64,000 nt of DNA from Dryocola sp036489025 (GTDB taxonomy: Bacteria; Pseudomonadota; Gammaproteobacteria; Enterobacterales; Enterobacteriaceae): NCBI GenBank assembly GCA_036489025.1, contig DASXGN010000022.1:62001-126000 (forward strand), read 5' to 3'. Shown here piece by piece: positions 8,158 to 16,717 of the stretch (position 1 is its first letter; each line of letters begins with the position of its first letter). The notes under the pieces are model-generated. The model searched no databases. It saw only the letters and a list, made by a program, of their open reading frames with translations, and was not told where the DNA came from. Both the position numbers and the translations under genes were made by a program.

Positions 8158-9816
8158 CTAGTGCGCGCGGCCCTGTTCGATGCCGATCCCCGTCTGGGAA
8201 CGGATGAACTGGGCGCGGAATTTCTCGCGTTCCAGATTGCCTTCCGGGCTGTTATCGGTAATCGAGAACGCCCAGATCCCCACGAACGCCACCAGAATTG
8301 AGAACAGCGCCGGGTATTCGTACGGGAAGATAGCCGTGGCGTGGCCCAGAACCTGTACCCAAACCGTTGGGCCGAGGATCATCAATATCACCGCCGTCAG
8401 CAGGCCCAGCCAGCCGCCGAGCATCGCGCCGCGCGTGGTCAGCTTCGACCAGTACATCGACAGCAGGATAATCGGGAAATTACAGCTCGCCGCGATGGAG
8501 AACGCCAGGCCAACCATAAAGGCAATGTTCTGTTTTTCGAACAGAATACCCAGCCCGATGGCGACCACGCCCAGAATCAGCACGGTGATTTTAGAAACGC
8601 GAATTTCATCGCGTTCTGAAGCACCTTTACGGAAGACGTTGGCATACAAATCGTGTGAAACCGCGGAGGCGCCCGCCAGCGTTAAGCCTGCCACCACTGC
8701 CAGAATGGTGGCGAAGGCCACGGCGGAGATAAAGCCGAGGAACAGGTTGCCGCCCACGGCGTTGGCGAGGTGAACTGCCGCCATATTGTTGCCGCCGATA
8801 AGCTGGCCAGCCGCATCTTTGAACGCCGGATTAGCGCCGACGAGCATGATTGCGCCGAAGCCGATGATAAAGGTCAGAATGTAGAAGTAGCCCATAAAGC
8901 CGGTGGCGTAGAGCACGCTTTTACGCGCTTCGCGGGCGTCGCTGACCGTGAAGAAACGCATCAGAATATGCGGCAGTCCGGCGGTGCCAAACATCAGGCC
9001 AAGACCGAGGGACAGCGCGGATATTGGGTCTTTCACCAGACCGCCGGGGCTCATAATGGCCGCGCCTTTCGGGTGAACCGCCATCGCTTCGCTGAACAGA
9101 TTGTTGAAGCTAAAGCCGACGTGTTTCATCACCATAAAGGCCATGAAGCTTGCGCCAAACAGCAGCAGAACCGCTTTGATAATCTGCACCCAGGTGGTGG
9201 CCAGCATGCCGCCAAACAGCACGTACATCACCATCAGTACGCCCACCAGCACGACGGCCACGTGGTAGTTCAGGCCGAACAGCAGCTCGATAAGTTTCCC
9301 GGCGCCGACCATCTGCGCGATGAGATACAGCGCCACAACCACCAGCGAACCGCAGGCGGAAAGGGTGCGAATCGGCCCCTGTTTCAGGCGGTAAGAGGCC
9401 ACGTCGGCAAAGGTGTAGCGGCCGAGGTTACGCAGGCGTTCAGCAATCAGGAACAGAATGATTGGCCAGCCGACGAGGAAGCCCAGCGAGTAAATCAGAC
9501 CGTCGTAGCCCGAGGTGTAAACCAGCGCCGAAATACCGAGGAACGACGCCGCCGACATAAAGTCGCCGGCAATCGCCAGCCCGTTCTGGAAGCCGGTAAT
9601 GTTGCCGCCCGCGGTGTAATAATCGCTGCGCGAACGCGTTCTTTTAGAGGCCCACCAGGTGATGCCGAGCGTGAAGGCGACGAAAACCACGAACATAATA
9701 ATCGCCTGCCAGTTGGTCGGCTGGCGCTGCACGTCGCCGGTAATCGCGTCGGCGGCCAGTACGGTGGCGGGCAGGCTAAGCAAAGGGGCAGCGAGCGCTG
9801 TCAGAATACGTTTCAT
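8158..9816 (-). CDS. actP: Cation/acetate symporter ActP
   Basis: This 552-residue sodium:solute symporter-family permease takes up acetate and glycolate. It has an N-terminal signal-like segment (MKRILTALAAPLLSLPATVLA) and about 13 membrane spans. Conserved stretches are YYTAGGNITGFQNGLAIAGDFMS, the GLMFGTAGLPHILMRFFTV region and VVAGLTLAGASAVSHDLYA. It overlaps yjcH by 4 bp and is the last gene of the acs operon, so imported acetate is activated by Acs made from the same transcript. Confidence 0.96.
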   Translation of the reverse strand: MKRILTALAAPLLSLPATVLAADAITGDVQRQPTNWQAIIMFVVFVAFTLGITWWASKRTRSRSDYYTAGGNITGFQNGLAIAGDFMSAASFLGISALVYTSGYDGLIYSLGFLVGWPIILFLIAERLRNLGRYTFADVASYRLKQGPIRTLSACGSLVVVALYLIAQMVGAGKLIELLFGLNYHVAVVLVGVLMVMYVLFGGMLATTWVQIIKAVLLLFGASFMAFMVMKHVGFSFNNLFSEAMAVHPKGAAIMSPGGLVKDPISALSLGLGLMFGTAGLPHILMRFFTVSDAREARKSVLYATGFMGYFYILTFIIGFGAIMLVGANPAFKDAAGQLIGGNNMAAVHLANAVGGNLFLGFISAVAFATILAVVAGLTLAGASAVSHDLYANVFRKGASERDEIRVSKITVLILGVVAIGLGILFEKQNIAFMVGLAFSIAASCNFPIILLSMYWSKLTTRGAMLGGWLGLLTAVILMILGPTVWVQVLGHATAIFPYEYPALFSILVAFVGIWAFSITDNSPEGNLEREKFRAQFIRSQTGIGIEQGRAH

Positions 9817-10130
9817 GATGCCTTCACCTCGCGCAGCACTTCGTGGGTCAGGCGGTCAAACTCGCCGTTGGCGCGCCAGACGTAAACGGCGGTTAGCACA
9901 AAGGAAATCACGATGACGCCGATGCCGATGGGGATACCGCGAGTGACGCTGGTGCCGGCATGAAGCGGCGTTCCCAGCCAGCCGGGGGCGAAGGCGATCA
10001 GCAGAATAAAGCCGACGTAAATCACCAGCATAATAAGAGATAAAAGCATGGCAAACCGTTGCCGTTTTTCGACCAGCTCCCTGAAATGCGCACTGTCTTC
10101 TATCCGCTGATAAATGAGGTCATTCATCAC
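9813..10130 (-). CDS. yjcH: Inner-membrane protein YjcH (DUF485)
   Basis: This 105-residue DUF485 protein has two hydrophobic segments (about residues 27-48 and 62-85). It always travels with ActP-type acetate symporters and is thought to assist them; its exact role is unknown. It lies between acs and actP, and its stop overlaps the actP start. About 165 bp, containing a REP-type hairpin, separate it from acs. Confidence 0.93.
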   Translation of the reverse strand: MMNDLIYQRIEDSAHFRELVEKRQRFAMLLSLIMLVIYVGFILLIAFAPGWLGTPLHAGTSVTRGIPIGIGVIVISFVLTAVYVWRANGEFDRLTHEVLREVKAS

Positions 10131-10198
10131 AGAATCTCCGGAGGTAAAGTGAGGATGTTTTTATGTTTTTCTCTTTCCTCGAAGAACCGCTGCAGGAG

Positions 10199-10261
10199 GG
10201 ATAAGCAAAGCGTCATCCACCTTCGAATACGGCACGGCGGCGGATGACATTGCGCTTATCC
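10199..10261. repeat. REP-type palindromic element between acs and yjcH
   Basis: Two 23-bp arms, 10199-10221 and 10239-10261, are inverted copies matching at 18 positions. They read GGATAAGC...TCATCC and GGATGA...GCTTATCC, flanked by CCGCCCTAC. This is the familiar enterobacterial intergenic palindrome, here inside an operon, where it could shape mRNA decay and lower yjcH-actP expression relative to acs. Confidence 0.75.
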
Positions 10262-10295
10262 GCCCTACATCCACAGGATGAGAGGGCGAGTCAAT

Positions 10296-12254
10296 TTAAG
10301 AAGGCATGGTGATAGCTTGCTTTTCTTCCAGCAGCTTCTCGACGACGCCCGGATCGGCAAGCGTGGAGGTATCGCCAAAGTTGCTGGTGTCTCCGGCGGC
10401 AATTTTGCGCAGAATGCGGCGCATAATCTTGCCGGAGCGGGTTTTCGGCAGCGAGTCGGTCCAGTGCAGAATATCCGGTGTGGCAAGCGGGCCAATCTCT
10501 TTTCGTACCCAGTTGCGCACGTCGGTATACAGCTCCGGCGTCGGCTCTTCACCGTGGTTTAAGGTGACGTAGGCGTAGATCGCCTGGCCTTTAATATTGT
10601 GCGGAATACCCACCACGGCGGCCTCGGCAACCTTAGGATGCGAGACCAGCGCGGATTCGATTTCCGCGGTGCCCAGACGGTGGCCGGAGACGTTCAGCAC
10701 GTCGTCTACGCGGCCAGTTATCCAAAAATAGCCGTCTTCGTCGCGACGAGCGCCATCACCGCTGAAATACATGTTTTTGAAGGTGGAAAAATAGGTCTGC
10801 TCAAAGCGTTCATGATCGCCAAAAAGGGTGCGCGCCTGGCCCGGCCAGGAATCGGTAATAACCAGATTTCCCTCGGCTTCGCCCTGCTGCGGGTTGCCTT
10901 CGTTGTCTACCAGCGCGGGCTGCACGCCAAAAAATGGCCGCGAGGCCGACCCTGCTTTCAGCTCGGTTGCGCCCGGCAGCGGCGCGATCATAAAACCGCC
11001 GGTTTCGGTCTGCCACCAGGTGTCCATCACCGGGCATTTCTCATTGCCGATTTTCTTCCAGTACCATTCCCAGGCTTCCGGGTTGATTGGCTCGCCCACG
11101 GAGCCGAGGATGCGCAGGGAAGAACGATCGGTGCCTTCGATGGCTTTGTCGCCCTCGGCCATTAGCGCGCGAATGGCGGTTGGCGCGGTGTAGAGAATAT
11201 TCACTTTGTGCTTATCGACCACCTGCGCCATGCGGTTTGGCGCAGGCCAGTTCGGCACGCCTTCAAACATCAGGGTGACAGCGCCGCAGGCCAGCGGGCC
11301 GTAAAGCAGATAGCTGTGACCGGTGACCCAGCCCACGTCAGCCGTACACCAGTAAACGTCGCCCGGATGGTAATCGAAAACGTATTTGAAGGTGGTTGCC
11401 GCGTAAACCAGATAGCCGCCGGTGGTATGCACCACGCCTTTAGGCTTGCCGGTTGAGCCGGAAGTGTAGAGGATAAACAGCGGATCTTCGGCGTTCACTT
11501 CTACCGGCTGGTGATGGGCGCTGGCCTTCTCGACCAGCTCGCTCCACCACAAATCGCGGCCTTCATGCCATTCCACTTTGCCGCCGGTGTGTTTGAACAC
11601 CACGACGTGCTCGATGGTTTTCACATTGGGGTTTTTTAGCGCGTCATCGACATTTTTCTTCAGCGGAATAGATCGCCCGGCGCGAACACCTTCGTCGGCG
11701 GTAATCACCAGGCGAGCGCTGGAATCGATAATGCGCCCGGCTACGGCTTCCGGAGAGAAGCCGCCAAAGATAACGGAATGCACCGCGCCGATACGCGCGC
11801 AGGCGAGCATCGCTACGGCCGCTTCCGGCACCATCGGCATATAGATAGCCACCACGTCGCCTTTTTTGATGCCCAGCTCAACCAAAGTATTGGCGAAGCG
11901 GCAGACATCGCGGTGCAGCTCGCGGTAGGTAATATGCTTGCTCTGGGTGGCGTCATCGCCTTCCCAGATAATCGCCGTCTGGTCGCCGCGCTCTTTCAGG
12001 TGGCGATCCAGGCAGTTGGCCGCCAGATTCAGCGTGCCGTCTTCATACCAGCGTATAGAAATGTTTCCCGGCGCGAAGGAGGTGTTTTTCACCTTCTGGT
12101 AGGGCTTGATCCAGTCGAGGATTTTCCCCTGTTCGCCCCAGAACGCATCGGGGTCATGCACCGAATGCTGGTACATGGACTGGTATTGCTCCGGATTTAT
12201 CAGGCAGTGTTCCGCAATATTTGCGGGAATGGCGTGTTTGTGTAGTTGTGTCAT
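10296..12254 (-). CDS. acs: Acetyl-CoA synthetase (AMP-forming)
   Basis: Acs converts acetate, ATP and CoA to acetyl-CoA through acetyl-AMP. The 652-residue protein has the AMP-binding P-loop motif YTSGSTGKPKGVVH, the WWQTETGG motif, the hinge GRVDDVLNVSGHRLGTAEIE and the C-terminal PKTRSGKIMRR, whose lysine is the classic acetylation-control site (Lys609 in E. coli). It heads the acs-yjcH-actP operon for scavenging acetate, and AAAGGAG precedes the ATG. In E. coli it is activated by CRP; I did not find a convincing CRP site here. Confidence 0.97.
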   Translation of the reverse strand: MTQLHKHAIPANIAEHCLINPEQYQSMYQHSVHDPDAFWGEQGKILDWIKPYQKVKNTSFAPGNISIRWYEDGTLNLAANCLDRHLKERGDQTAIIWEGDDATQSKHITYRELHRDVCRFANTLVELGIKKGDVVAIYMPMVPEAAVAMLACARIGAVHSVIFGGFSPEAVAGRIIDSSARLVITADEGVRAGRSIPLKKNVDDALKNPNVKTIEHVVVFKHTGGKVEWHEGRDLWWSELVEKASAHHQPVEVNAEDPLFILYTSGSTGKPKGVVHTTGGYLVYAATTFKYVFDYHPGDVYWCTADVGWVTGHSYLLYGPLACGAVTLMFEGVPNWPAPNRMAQVVDKHKVNILYTAPTAIRALMAEGDKAIEGTDRSSLRILGSVGEPINPEAWEWYWKKIGNEKCPVMDTWWQTETGGFMIAPLPGATELKAGSASRPFFGVQPALVDNEGNPQQGEAEGNLVITDSWPGQARTLFGDHERFEQTYFSTFKNMYFSGDGARRDEDGYFWITGRVDDVLNVSGHRLGTAEIESALVSHPKVAEAAVVGIPHNIKGQAIYAYVTLNHGEEPTPELYTDVRNWVRKEIGPLATPDILHWTDSLPKTRSGKIMRRILRKIAAGDTSNFGDTSTLADPGVVEKLLEEKQAITMPS

Positions 12255-12679
12255 CGCTATTTTTCTCCTTTAGGATGTTAATAATATGTCACGCAAACGT
12301 TAATTGTAGGGGTATTGATAGCTTTGTTTACTTTTTGGGCGACAGATCACGCAATGATTAATTAGTTGAAAAATTAATCAAACGAACGGCTTAGGAGAGA
12401 AGTTTGGAAAATTCGCTATTTTTAAATAAGCATTATTCAAAATTATTTCATAACAATAAGTTATGGTAGATGATATGACTAAAGTTATGTTTAAGTATGC
12501 ATTTTGAGTGAATATCCCTGAAAATACAGGCTTGCGCAGCATGCCGTACAAATGATACTCATACGTTCGCTGAAAAGCCCCTCGTAACCCCCGACGTTTG
12601 TCATACCCCTTTTTGCGTTTGTGACGTTCTCATACGGTAACAACATGGGAGCGGCGTTTTATTGAGGAATAAAATCGTT
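12255..12679. other. Divergent acs/gltP intergenic region, no gene seen
   Basis: This 425-bp AT-rich region must contain the acs and gltP promoters. I see TGTGACGTTCTCATA near 12620, a poor half-match to a CRP site, and no open frame worth calling. E. coli carries the nrf genes beside acs; they are absent here, so gltP is directly divergent from acs. Confidence 0.6.
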
Positions 12680-13993
12680 ATGAAACTACCGAAGGTCAGC
12701 CTTGCCTGGCAGATACTGCTGGCGCTGGTGCTGGGTATCGCGCTGGGAAGCGTTCTGCATTATCAAAGCGACAGCCGCGAGTGGCTGGTCACCAATCTGC
12801 TCTCTCCGGCGGGTGATATCTTCATTCACCTGATTAAAATGATCGTCGTACCGATTGTTATCTCAACGCTGGTGGTCGGCATTGCCGGCGTGGGCGATGC
12901 GAAACAGCTCGGTCGTATCGGCGCGAAAACCATCCTTTATTTCGAAGTGATCACGACAGTTGCCATTATCCTGGGGATTACCCTGGCGAATGTGTTCCAG
13001 CCGGGACACGGCATTGATATGTCGCAGCTTGCCAGCGTGGATATTTCGAAATACCAGCACACCGCCGAAGACGTTCAGAGCCACGCCCACGGATTAATGG
13101 GCACCATTCTTTCCCTGGTGCCCACCAACATCGTGGCCTCGATGGCGAAAGGCGATATGCTGCCGATTATCTTCTTCTCGGTGCTGTTTGGTCTGGGCCT
13201 GTCCTCGCTGCCCGCGACGCATCGCGAGCCGCTGGTCACGGTATTCCGCTCCATCTCCGAAACCATGTTCAAAGTCACCCACATGGTGATGCGCTACGCT
13301 CCGATTGGCGTGTTTGCGCTGATCTCAGTGACGGTGGCGAACTTCGGCTTTGCTTCACTGTGGCCGCTGCTTAAGCTTGTGCTGCTGGTTTATTTTGCGA
13401 TTCTGTTCTTTGCGCTGGTGGTGCTCGGTGCGGTCGCCCGCCTGTGCGGCCTGCGCGTGTGGATTTTAATCCGCATCCTGAAGGAAGAGCTGATTCTGGC
13501 CTACTCCACGGCAAGCTCGGAGAGCGTACTGCCGCGCATTATTGAGAAGATGGAAGCCTACGGCGCTCCGGAGTCTATCACCAGTTTCGTGGTGCCCACC
13601 GGCTACTCCTTTAACCTCGACGGCTCTACGCTTTACCAGAGCATTGCGGCGATCTTTATCGCGCAGCTTTACGGCATTGAGCTTTCTCTGGGCCAGGAAA
13701 TCATTCTTGTTCTGACGCTGATGGTGACATCCAAAGGCATTGCGGGCGTGCCGGGCGTGTCGTTTGTTGTGCTGCTGGCAACGCTTGGCAGCGTGGGGAT
13801 CCCGCTGGAGGGACTCGCGTTTATCGCGGGCGTTGACCGTATTCTCGATATGGGGCGTACCGCGCTCAACGTGGTCGGCAATGCGCTGGCGGTGCTGGTT
13901 ATCGCCAAGTGGGAAAACCAGTTCGACCACAAAAAGGCGGCGGCCTACGAGCGGGAAATGCTGGGCAGCTATTCGGATAAGGCAAACTCGTAA
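12680..13993 (+). CDS. gltP: Glutamate/aspartate:proton symporter GltP
   Basis: This 437-residue DAACS-family carrier imports L-glutamate and L-aspartate with protons. Family motifs are present: the serine-rich re-entrant loop AYSTASSESVLPRIIEKME, the substrate and ion region VPTGYSFNLDGSTLYQSIAAIFIAQ and GIAGVPGVSFVVLLATLGSVGIPLEG. The start is set at the ATG at 12680 (MKLPKVS), with GAGGAA about 10 nt upstream, matching the E. coli N-terminus better than the TTG at 12662. It is monocistronic and ends at a strong hairpin. Confidence 0.95.
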   Translation: MKLPKVSLAWQILLALVLGIALGSVLHYQSDSREWLVTNLLSPAGDIFIHLIKMIVVPIVISTLVVGIAGVGDAKQLGRIGAKTILYFEVITTVAIILGITLANVFQPGHGIDMSQLASVDISKYQHTAEDVQSHAHGLMGTILSLVPTNIVASMAKGDMLPIIFFSVLFGLGLSSLPATHREPLVTVFRSISETMFKVTHMVMRYAPIGVFALISVTVANFGFASLWPLLKLVLLVYFAILFFALVVLGAVARLCGLRVWILIRILKEELILAYSTASSESVLPRIIEKMEAYGAPESITSFVVPTGYSFNLDGSTLYQSIAAIFIAQLYGIELSLGQEIILVLTLMVTSKGIAGVPGVSFVVLLATLGSVGIPLEGLAFIAGVDRILDMGRTALNVVGNALAVLVIAKWENQFDHKKAAAYEREMLGSYSDKANS

Positions 13994-14014
13994 TCCCTGT
14001 TTTATTTAGCCTAC

Positions 14015-14041
14015 AAAAAACGGCCTTAACGGCCGTTTTTT
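14015..14041. terminator. Bidirectional terminator between gltP and the DUF2950 gene
   Basis: The sequence AAAAAACGGCC (14015-14025), TTAAC, GGCCGTTTTTT (14031-14041) forms a perfect 11-bp stem with a T tail on either strand. It serves both convergent genes. Confidence 0.92.
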
Positions 14042-14053
14042 TATGCCGCAGGC

Positions 14054-14902
14054 TCAGGGGGTGACTGCCTGCCACTCTTCTCCGGGTGAGAAAGCATTTA
14101 TGGCTTTAACTTTTTCAGCCGTCTTCTCGCCCAGGTCAGCCTGATAAACCTGGTCATTCTCGTCCACCATAAAGGTGGCAACGCCGGTTTCATCGTAGGC
14201 GACAGGCCACGCAATTAAGGCGAAGCCGCCGGTCATTTGGCCATCTTTCACAAACTGTTTTTCACCGCCCTGAGCCTTATCGCCCCGCGCCGTCAGAATT
14301 CGGAAACGGTAGCCATGGTAGCCCATTCCCGGCTGCTCGGGGCTGAAAGCCGGACCTAGCGGACTGGGCGCTTCGCCGGTTTTGGCGGGCCAGTAAAGCC
14401 CATCTTTCTTCCCGTCGCTGCTCATAAACTTCTGGGCGTAATGCTGGTTCAGCTGGAAATAATCCTGCTGCGCCTGGACGTAGGCATGGGCGGCCTCAAT
14501 GGCGGCCAGCTCGTTGCGTCCGATAGTGCGGGTCAGAATCTCCTCGGCGGCACCCTGCATATCGAACTGCCAGCCATTAACGGTTTTCACCATCGGCAGC
14601 GGGAGCTGCCAGTTCTCCTGGCCAACGTTGAGATGCGCTTGGGTGCCGTGCTGTTCGACGTGATGGCTCACGCCCCAGTCCCGTAAAAAACGGGCGACGG
14701 CTGCGGGATCCGCGCCTTCCGGCGGCAGAAGATCTTGCCAGTTCTCGCCTAACAGCTCGCTAAGCGCGGCCCGATCCTGCTGCTTAACGGCTTCAAACAG
14801 CGCCGCTGAAGCTTTTTCCGGAGTGGTAAAGGTCTGCTGGGCCTGGGCGAAAAAAGGCAGCATTAGCAGGGATATCGCGCTTAACGTCAGAAACTTTTTC
14901 AT
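14054..14902 (-). CDS. Exported DUF2950 protein
   Basis: This protein of 282 residues has a clear signal peptide ending at about FAQAQQ (cleavage after residue 21). I recognise the DUF2950 family from DGLYWPAKTGEAPSPLGP and MGYHGYRFRILTARGDKA, then GFALIAWPVAYDETGVATFMVDENDQVYQADLG at the C-terminus. It is periplasmic by prediction and its function is unknown. It lies 14 bp downstream of the DUF3300 gene; the two are commonly paired in enterobacteria and probably form one operon and one system. The second half resembles a compact beta-rich fold, but I cannot name a reaction. Confidence 0.8.
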   Translation of the reverse strand: MKKFLTLSAISLLMLPFFAQAQQTFTTPEKASAALFEAVKQQDRAALSELLGENWQDLLPPEGADPAAVARFLRDWGVSHHVEQHGTQAHLNVGQENWQLPLPMVKTVNGWQFDMQGAAEEILTRTIGRNELAAIEAAHAYVQAQQDYFQLNQHYAQKFMSSDGKKDGLYWPAKTGEAPSPLGPAFSPEQPGMGYHGYRFRILTARGDKAQGGEKQFVKDGQMTGGFALIAWPVAYDETGVATFMVDENDQVYQADLGEKTAEKVKAINAFSPGEEWQAVTP

Positions 14903-14916
14903 GGTGATTTCCCTTA

Positions 14917-16527
14917 TTAACGGCGATGAAATTCGCGATTTCCCGCCGCGTGTTCGCGCGCCGCGGGCCGGTTATGCGCGCTGCCTGAGCTGGCCCGCTG
15001 GCGGCTTTGCATCCCGCGCTGATTTTGCGCCTGCCAGGATGGCGATCGGCTATCGTTCCCGCTCAACGCGTTGCCGCGCAGGGCTTCAGTATGCTGCTGG
15101 CGCTGTGCGGGAGTCGAGCTGCTGGCTTTTGTTTTCAGCGAATCACGATGCTGTTGCTGCTGCGCCGTCGGATGTTTCACCTGGCTTTTAACCTTCTCGC
15201 GGTTCTGCTTCTGAGCCGCCGTAGGGTGCTTAACCTGGCTGGTGGAGTCGTAGCCGCGATAGTTGTTCCGCTGAGCAATCTGATTAAGCTGCTTCGAGGC
15301 GCTTTGTCGCTGCACGTCGCGGGTCGCGGCGGAGAGATTTTTCCCCTGCGGCTTCAGGCCCGTGCTGGTTTGCAGCTGCTGCATGGCCGCCTGACGCTGA
15401 TTGTCGCGGTTGACGGGGGCGTGCTGGGTGGCGCTCAGGCCGCCCGCCACGTTGGTCTGATGATAGCGCTGGGCCACCGTGCCGTTCTGGTAAGGCACGC
15501 CGTCGCGGTAGGCCGGGTTGTGCTGCCAGGCCACGCTGCCGCCGTTGCCGTTCAAATGATCGCCGCTTATCCGGTTGTAATTATTAACGTTTACGTTGAT
15601 GTTATTGCCGCTATTGTCGTTGCCGTCGTGGTGGTGATGATCGTCATCCCAGTCGATGCTGCTAAACAGCGCATAGGTTGTGGCGACGCCCAGGCTGTAG
15701 CCAAAGCCGCGCACCAGGCTATCGGTGAACTGCTGTCCCGGAGGGGGCGGCAGGTAAACCGGCGGATAGCCGGTGTTCGGCCAGGTGCCATAGACCGTTG
15801 ACGGGTTGTAGTTTGGGACGTAAACCACCTGCGGATTGGTCGGCTCGATGGTAATCACCTGCGGTGCAGGCGCACTGCTAACCGTTGTCGTAGCAGGCGT
15901 AGTCGCCGTGGATTTTTGCGCGGCGGTATTGACGTTAGTCGTTTGATTGACCACGACCGGCGCGGCGGTGACCTTCTGCTCCGGGGTTGATTTTAACGCC
16001 CCGGTTTGCTGCGCCAGCGCCCGCAGTTTCTGTACCGAATCCATCACCTCTTTCGGCTGCGCCAGGAAGGCGTTGCCCAGGTCCTCCACCCACTGCGGGT
16101 TTTCACCCATCAGCGCCATGAGCTGCGGAAACGCGACGAGCGACTTCACGCTCGGATCCCAGGGCTGGTTCGCCACGGCCTGAATGGCTGCATCGCCCTG
16201 CAAAGTGGGATTATCCTGCGACCATTGCACCGCCTGAATCACGTTAGCCGGATAGGTCGAGGCCATCAGCACCTGCGACAGCAGCGCGTCGGGATAAAGC
16301 GCAATCGGTGCGGTCCACTGGTCGAGCTGCGCCGTGGTATAGGCAGGTGCTGTTATGCCTGCGGGCGCCTGGGGTGCCGCAGGGGAAACGGCTGGCTGTG
16401 CGGCAACGACCGCTGGCGTGCTCACCGTCTCGGGCGCGCGGCTTTTGACATAAAGCACGCCCGAAGCTGCGAGGATGCCGGCGCTACAAAGCAAGGTCAG
16501 AATTTGAGGCTTGAAAGGCAACTTCAT
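14917..16527 (-). CDS. Exported DUF3300 protein with histidine- and asparagine-rich tail
   Basis: This 536-residue protein starts with a membrane anchor or signal (residues 8-27) and a proline/alanine linker. A DUF3300 domain follows, recognised by LDQWTAPIALYPDALLSQVLMASTYP and VVYVPNYNPSTVYGTWP. After about residue 290 the sequence is low-complexity: an acidic/histidine patch (DDDHHHHDGND), an Asn/Val stretch and three approximate 18-residue repeats built on SQVKHPTA-Q. The tail suggests an extended cell-wall or metal-binding region; this is inference. It is the first gene of a pair with the DUF2950 gene. The function is not known. Confidence 0.78.
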   Translation of the reverse strand: MKLPFKPQILTLLCSAGILAASGVLYVKSRAPETVSTPAVVAAQPAVSPAAPQAPAGITAPAYTTAQLDQWTAPIALYPDALLSQVLMASTYPANVIQAVQWSQDNPTLQGDAAIQAVANQPWDPSVKSLVAFPQLMALMGENPQWVEDLGNAFLAQPKEVMDSVQKLRALAQQTGALKSTPEQKVTAAPVVVNQTTNVNTAAQKSTATTPATTTVSSAPAPQVITIEPTNPQVVYVPNYNPSTVYGTWPNTGYPPVYLPPPPGQQFTDSLVRGFGYSLGVATTYALFSSIDWDDDHHHHDGNDNSGNNINVNVNNYNRISGDHLNGNGGSVAWQHNPAYRDGVPYQNGTVAQRYHQTNVAGGLSATQHAPVNRDNQRQAAMQQLQTSTGLKPQGKNLSAATRDVQRQSASKQLNQIAQRNNYRGYDSTSQVKHPTAAQKQNREKVKSQVKHPTAQQQQHRDSLKTKASSSTPAQRQQHTEALRGNALSGNDSRSPSWQAQNQRGMQSRQRASSGSAHNRPAAREHAAGNREFHRR

Positions 16528-16672
16528 TTTGTTTCTCCCGATCGCGGCAGAATTCGGTGGGCGAGCAGCGTTTTGCCTGATGGCATAAGTATGGTGGCGA
16601 GTGAGTATATGCAGCGGATTTTTTATTTTTTGACTTAAACAGGGATCGGTCAGGAGCAGGGCTGGCGGGAAG

Positions 16673-16708
16673 AAAAAAGCGCCCTTTATGTATAGTCACA
16701 AAGGGCGC
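16673..16708 (-). terminator. fdhF terminator
   Basis: The stem GCGCCCTTT (16679-16687) with AAAGGGCGC (16700-16708) is followed on the minus strand by six T residues (A run 16673-16678). It lies 10 bp past the fdhF stop. Confidence 0.88.
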
Positions 16709-16717
16709 GGGGTTAAT

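Noticed and set aside
8770..9885. Long plus-strand open frame of 371 codons antisense to actP
   Set aside because: It is rich in H, Q, R and G in the style of an antisense frame of a GC-rich membrane protein gene, and actP is certain.
12600..12640. CRP site upstream of gltP/acs
   Set aside because: Only one half (TGTGA) is convincing; the other half and spacing do not fit.
15590..15660. Tandem repeat or CRISPR-like array in the DUF3300 gene
   Set aside because: The repetitive bases come from His, Asn and Asp codons of the low-complexity tail; there are no equal spacers.
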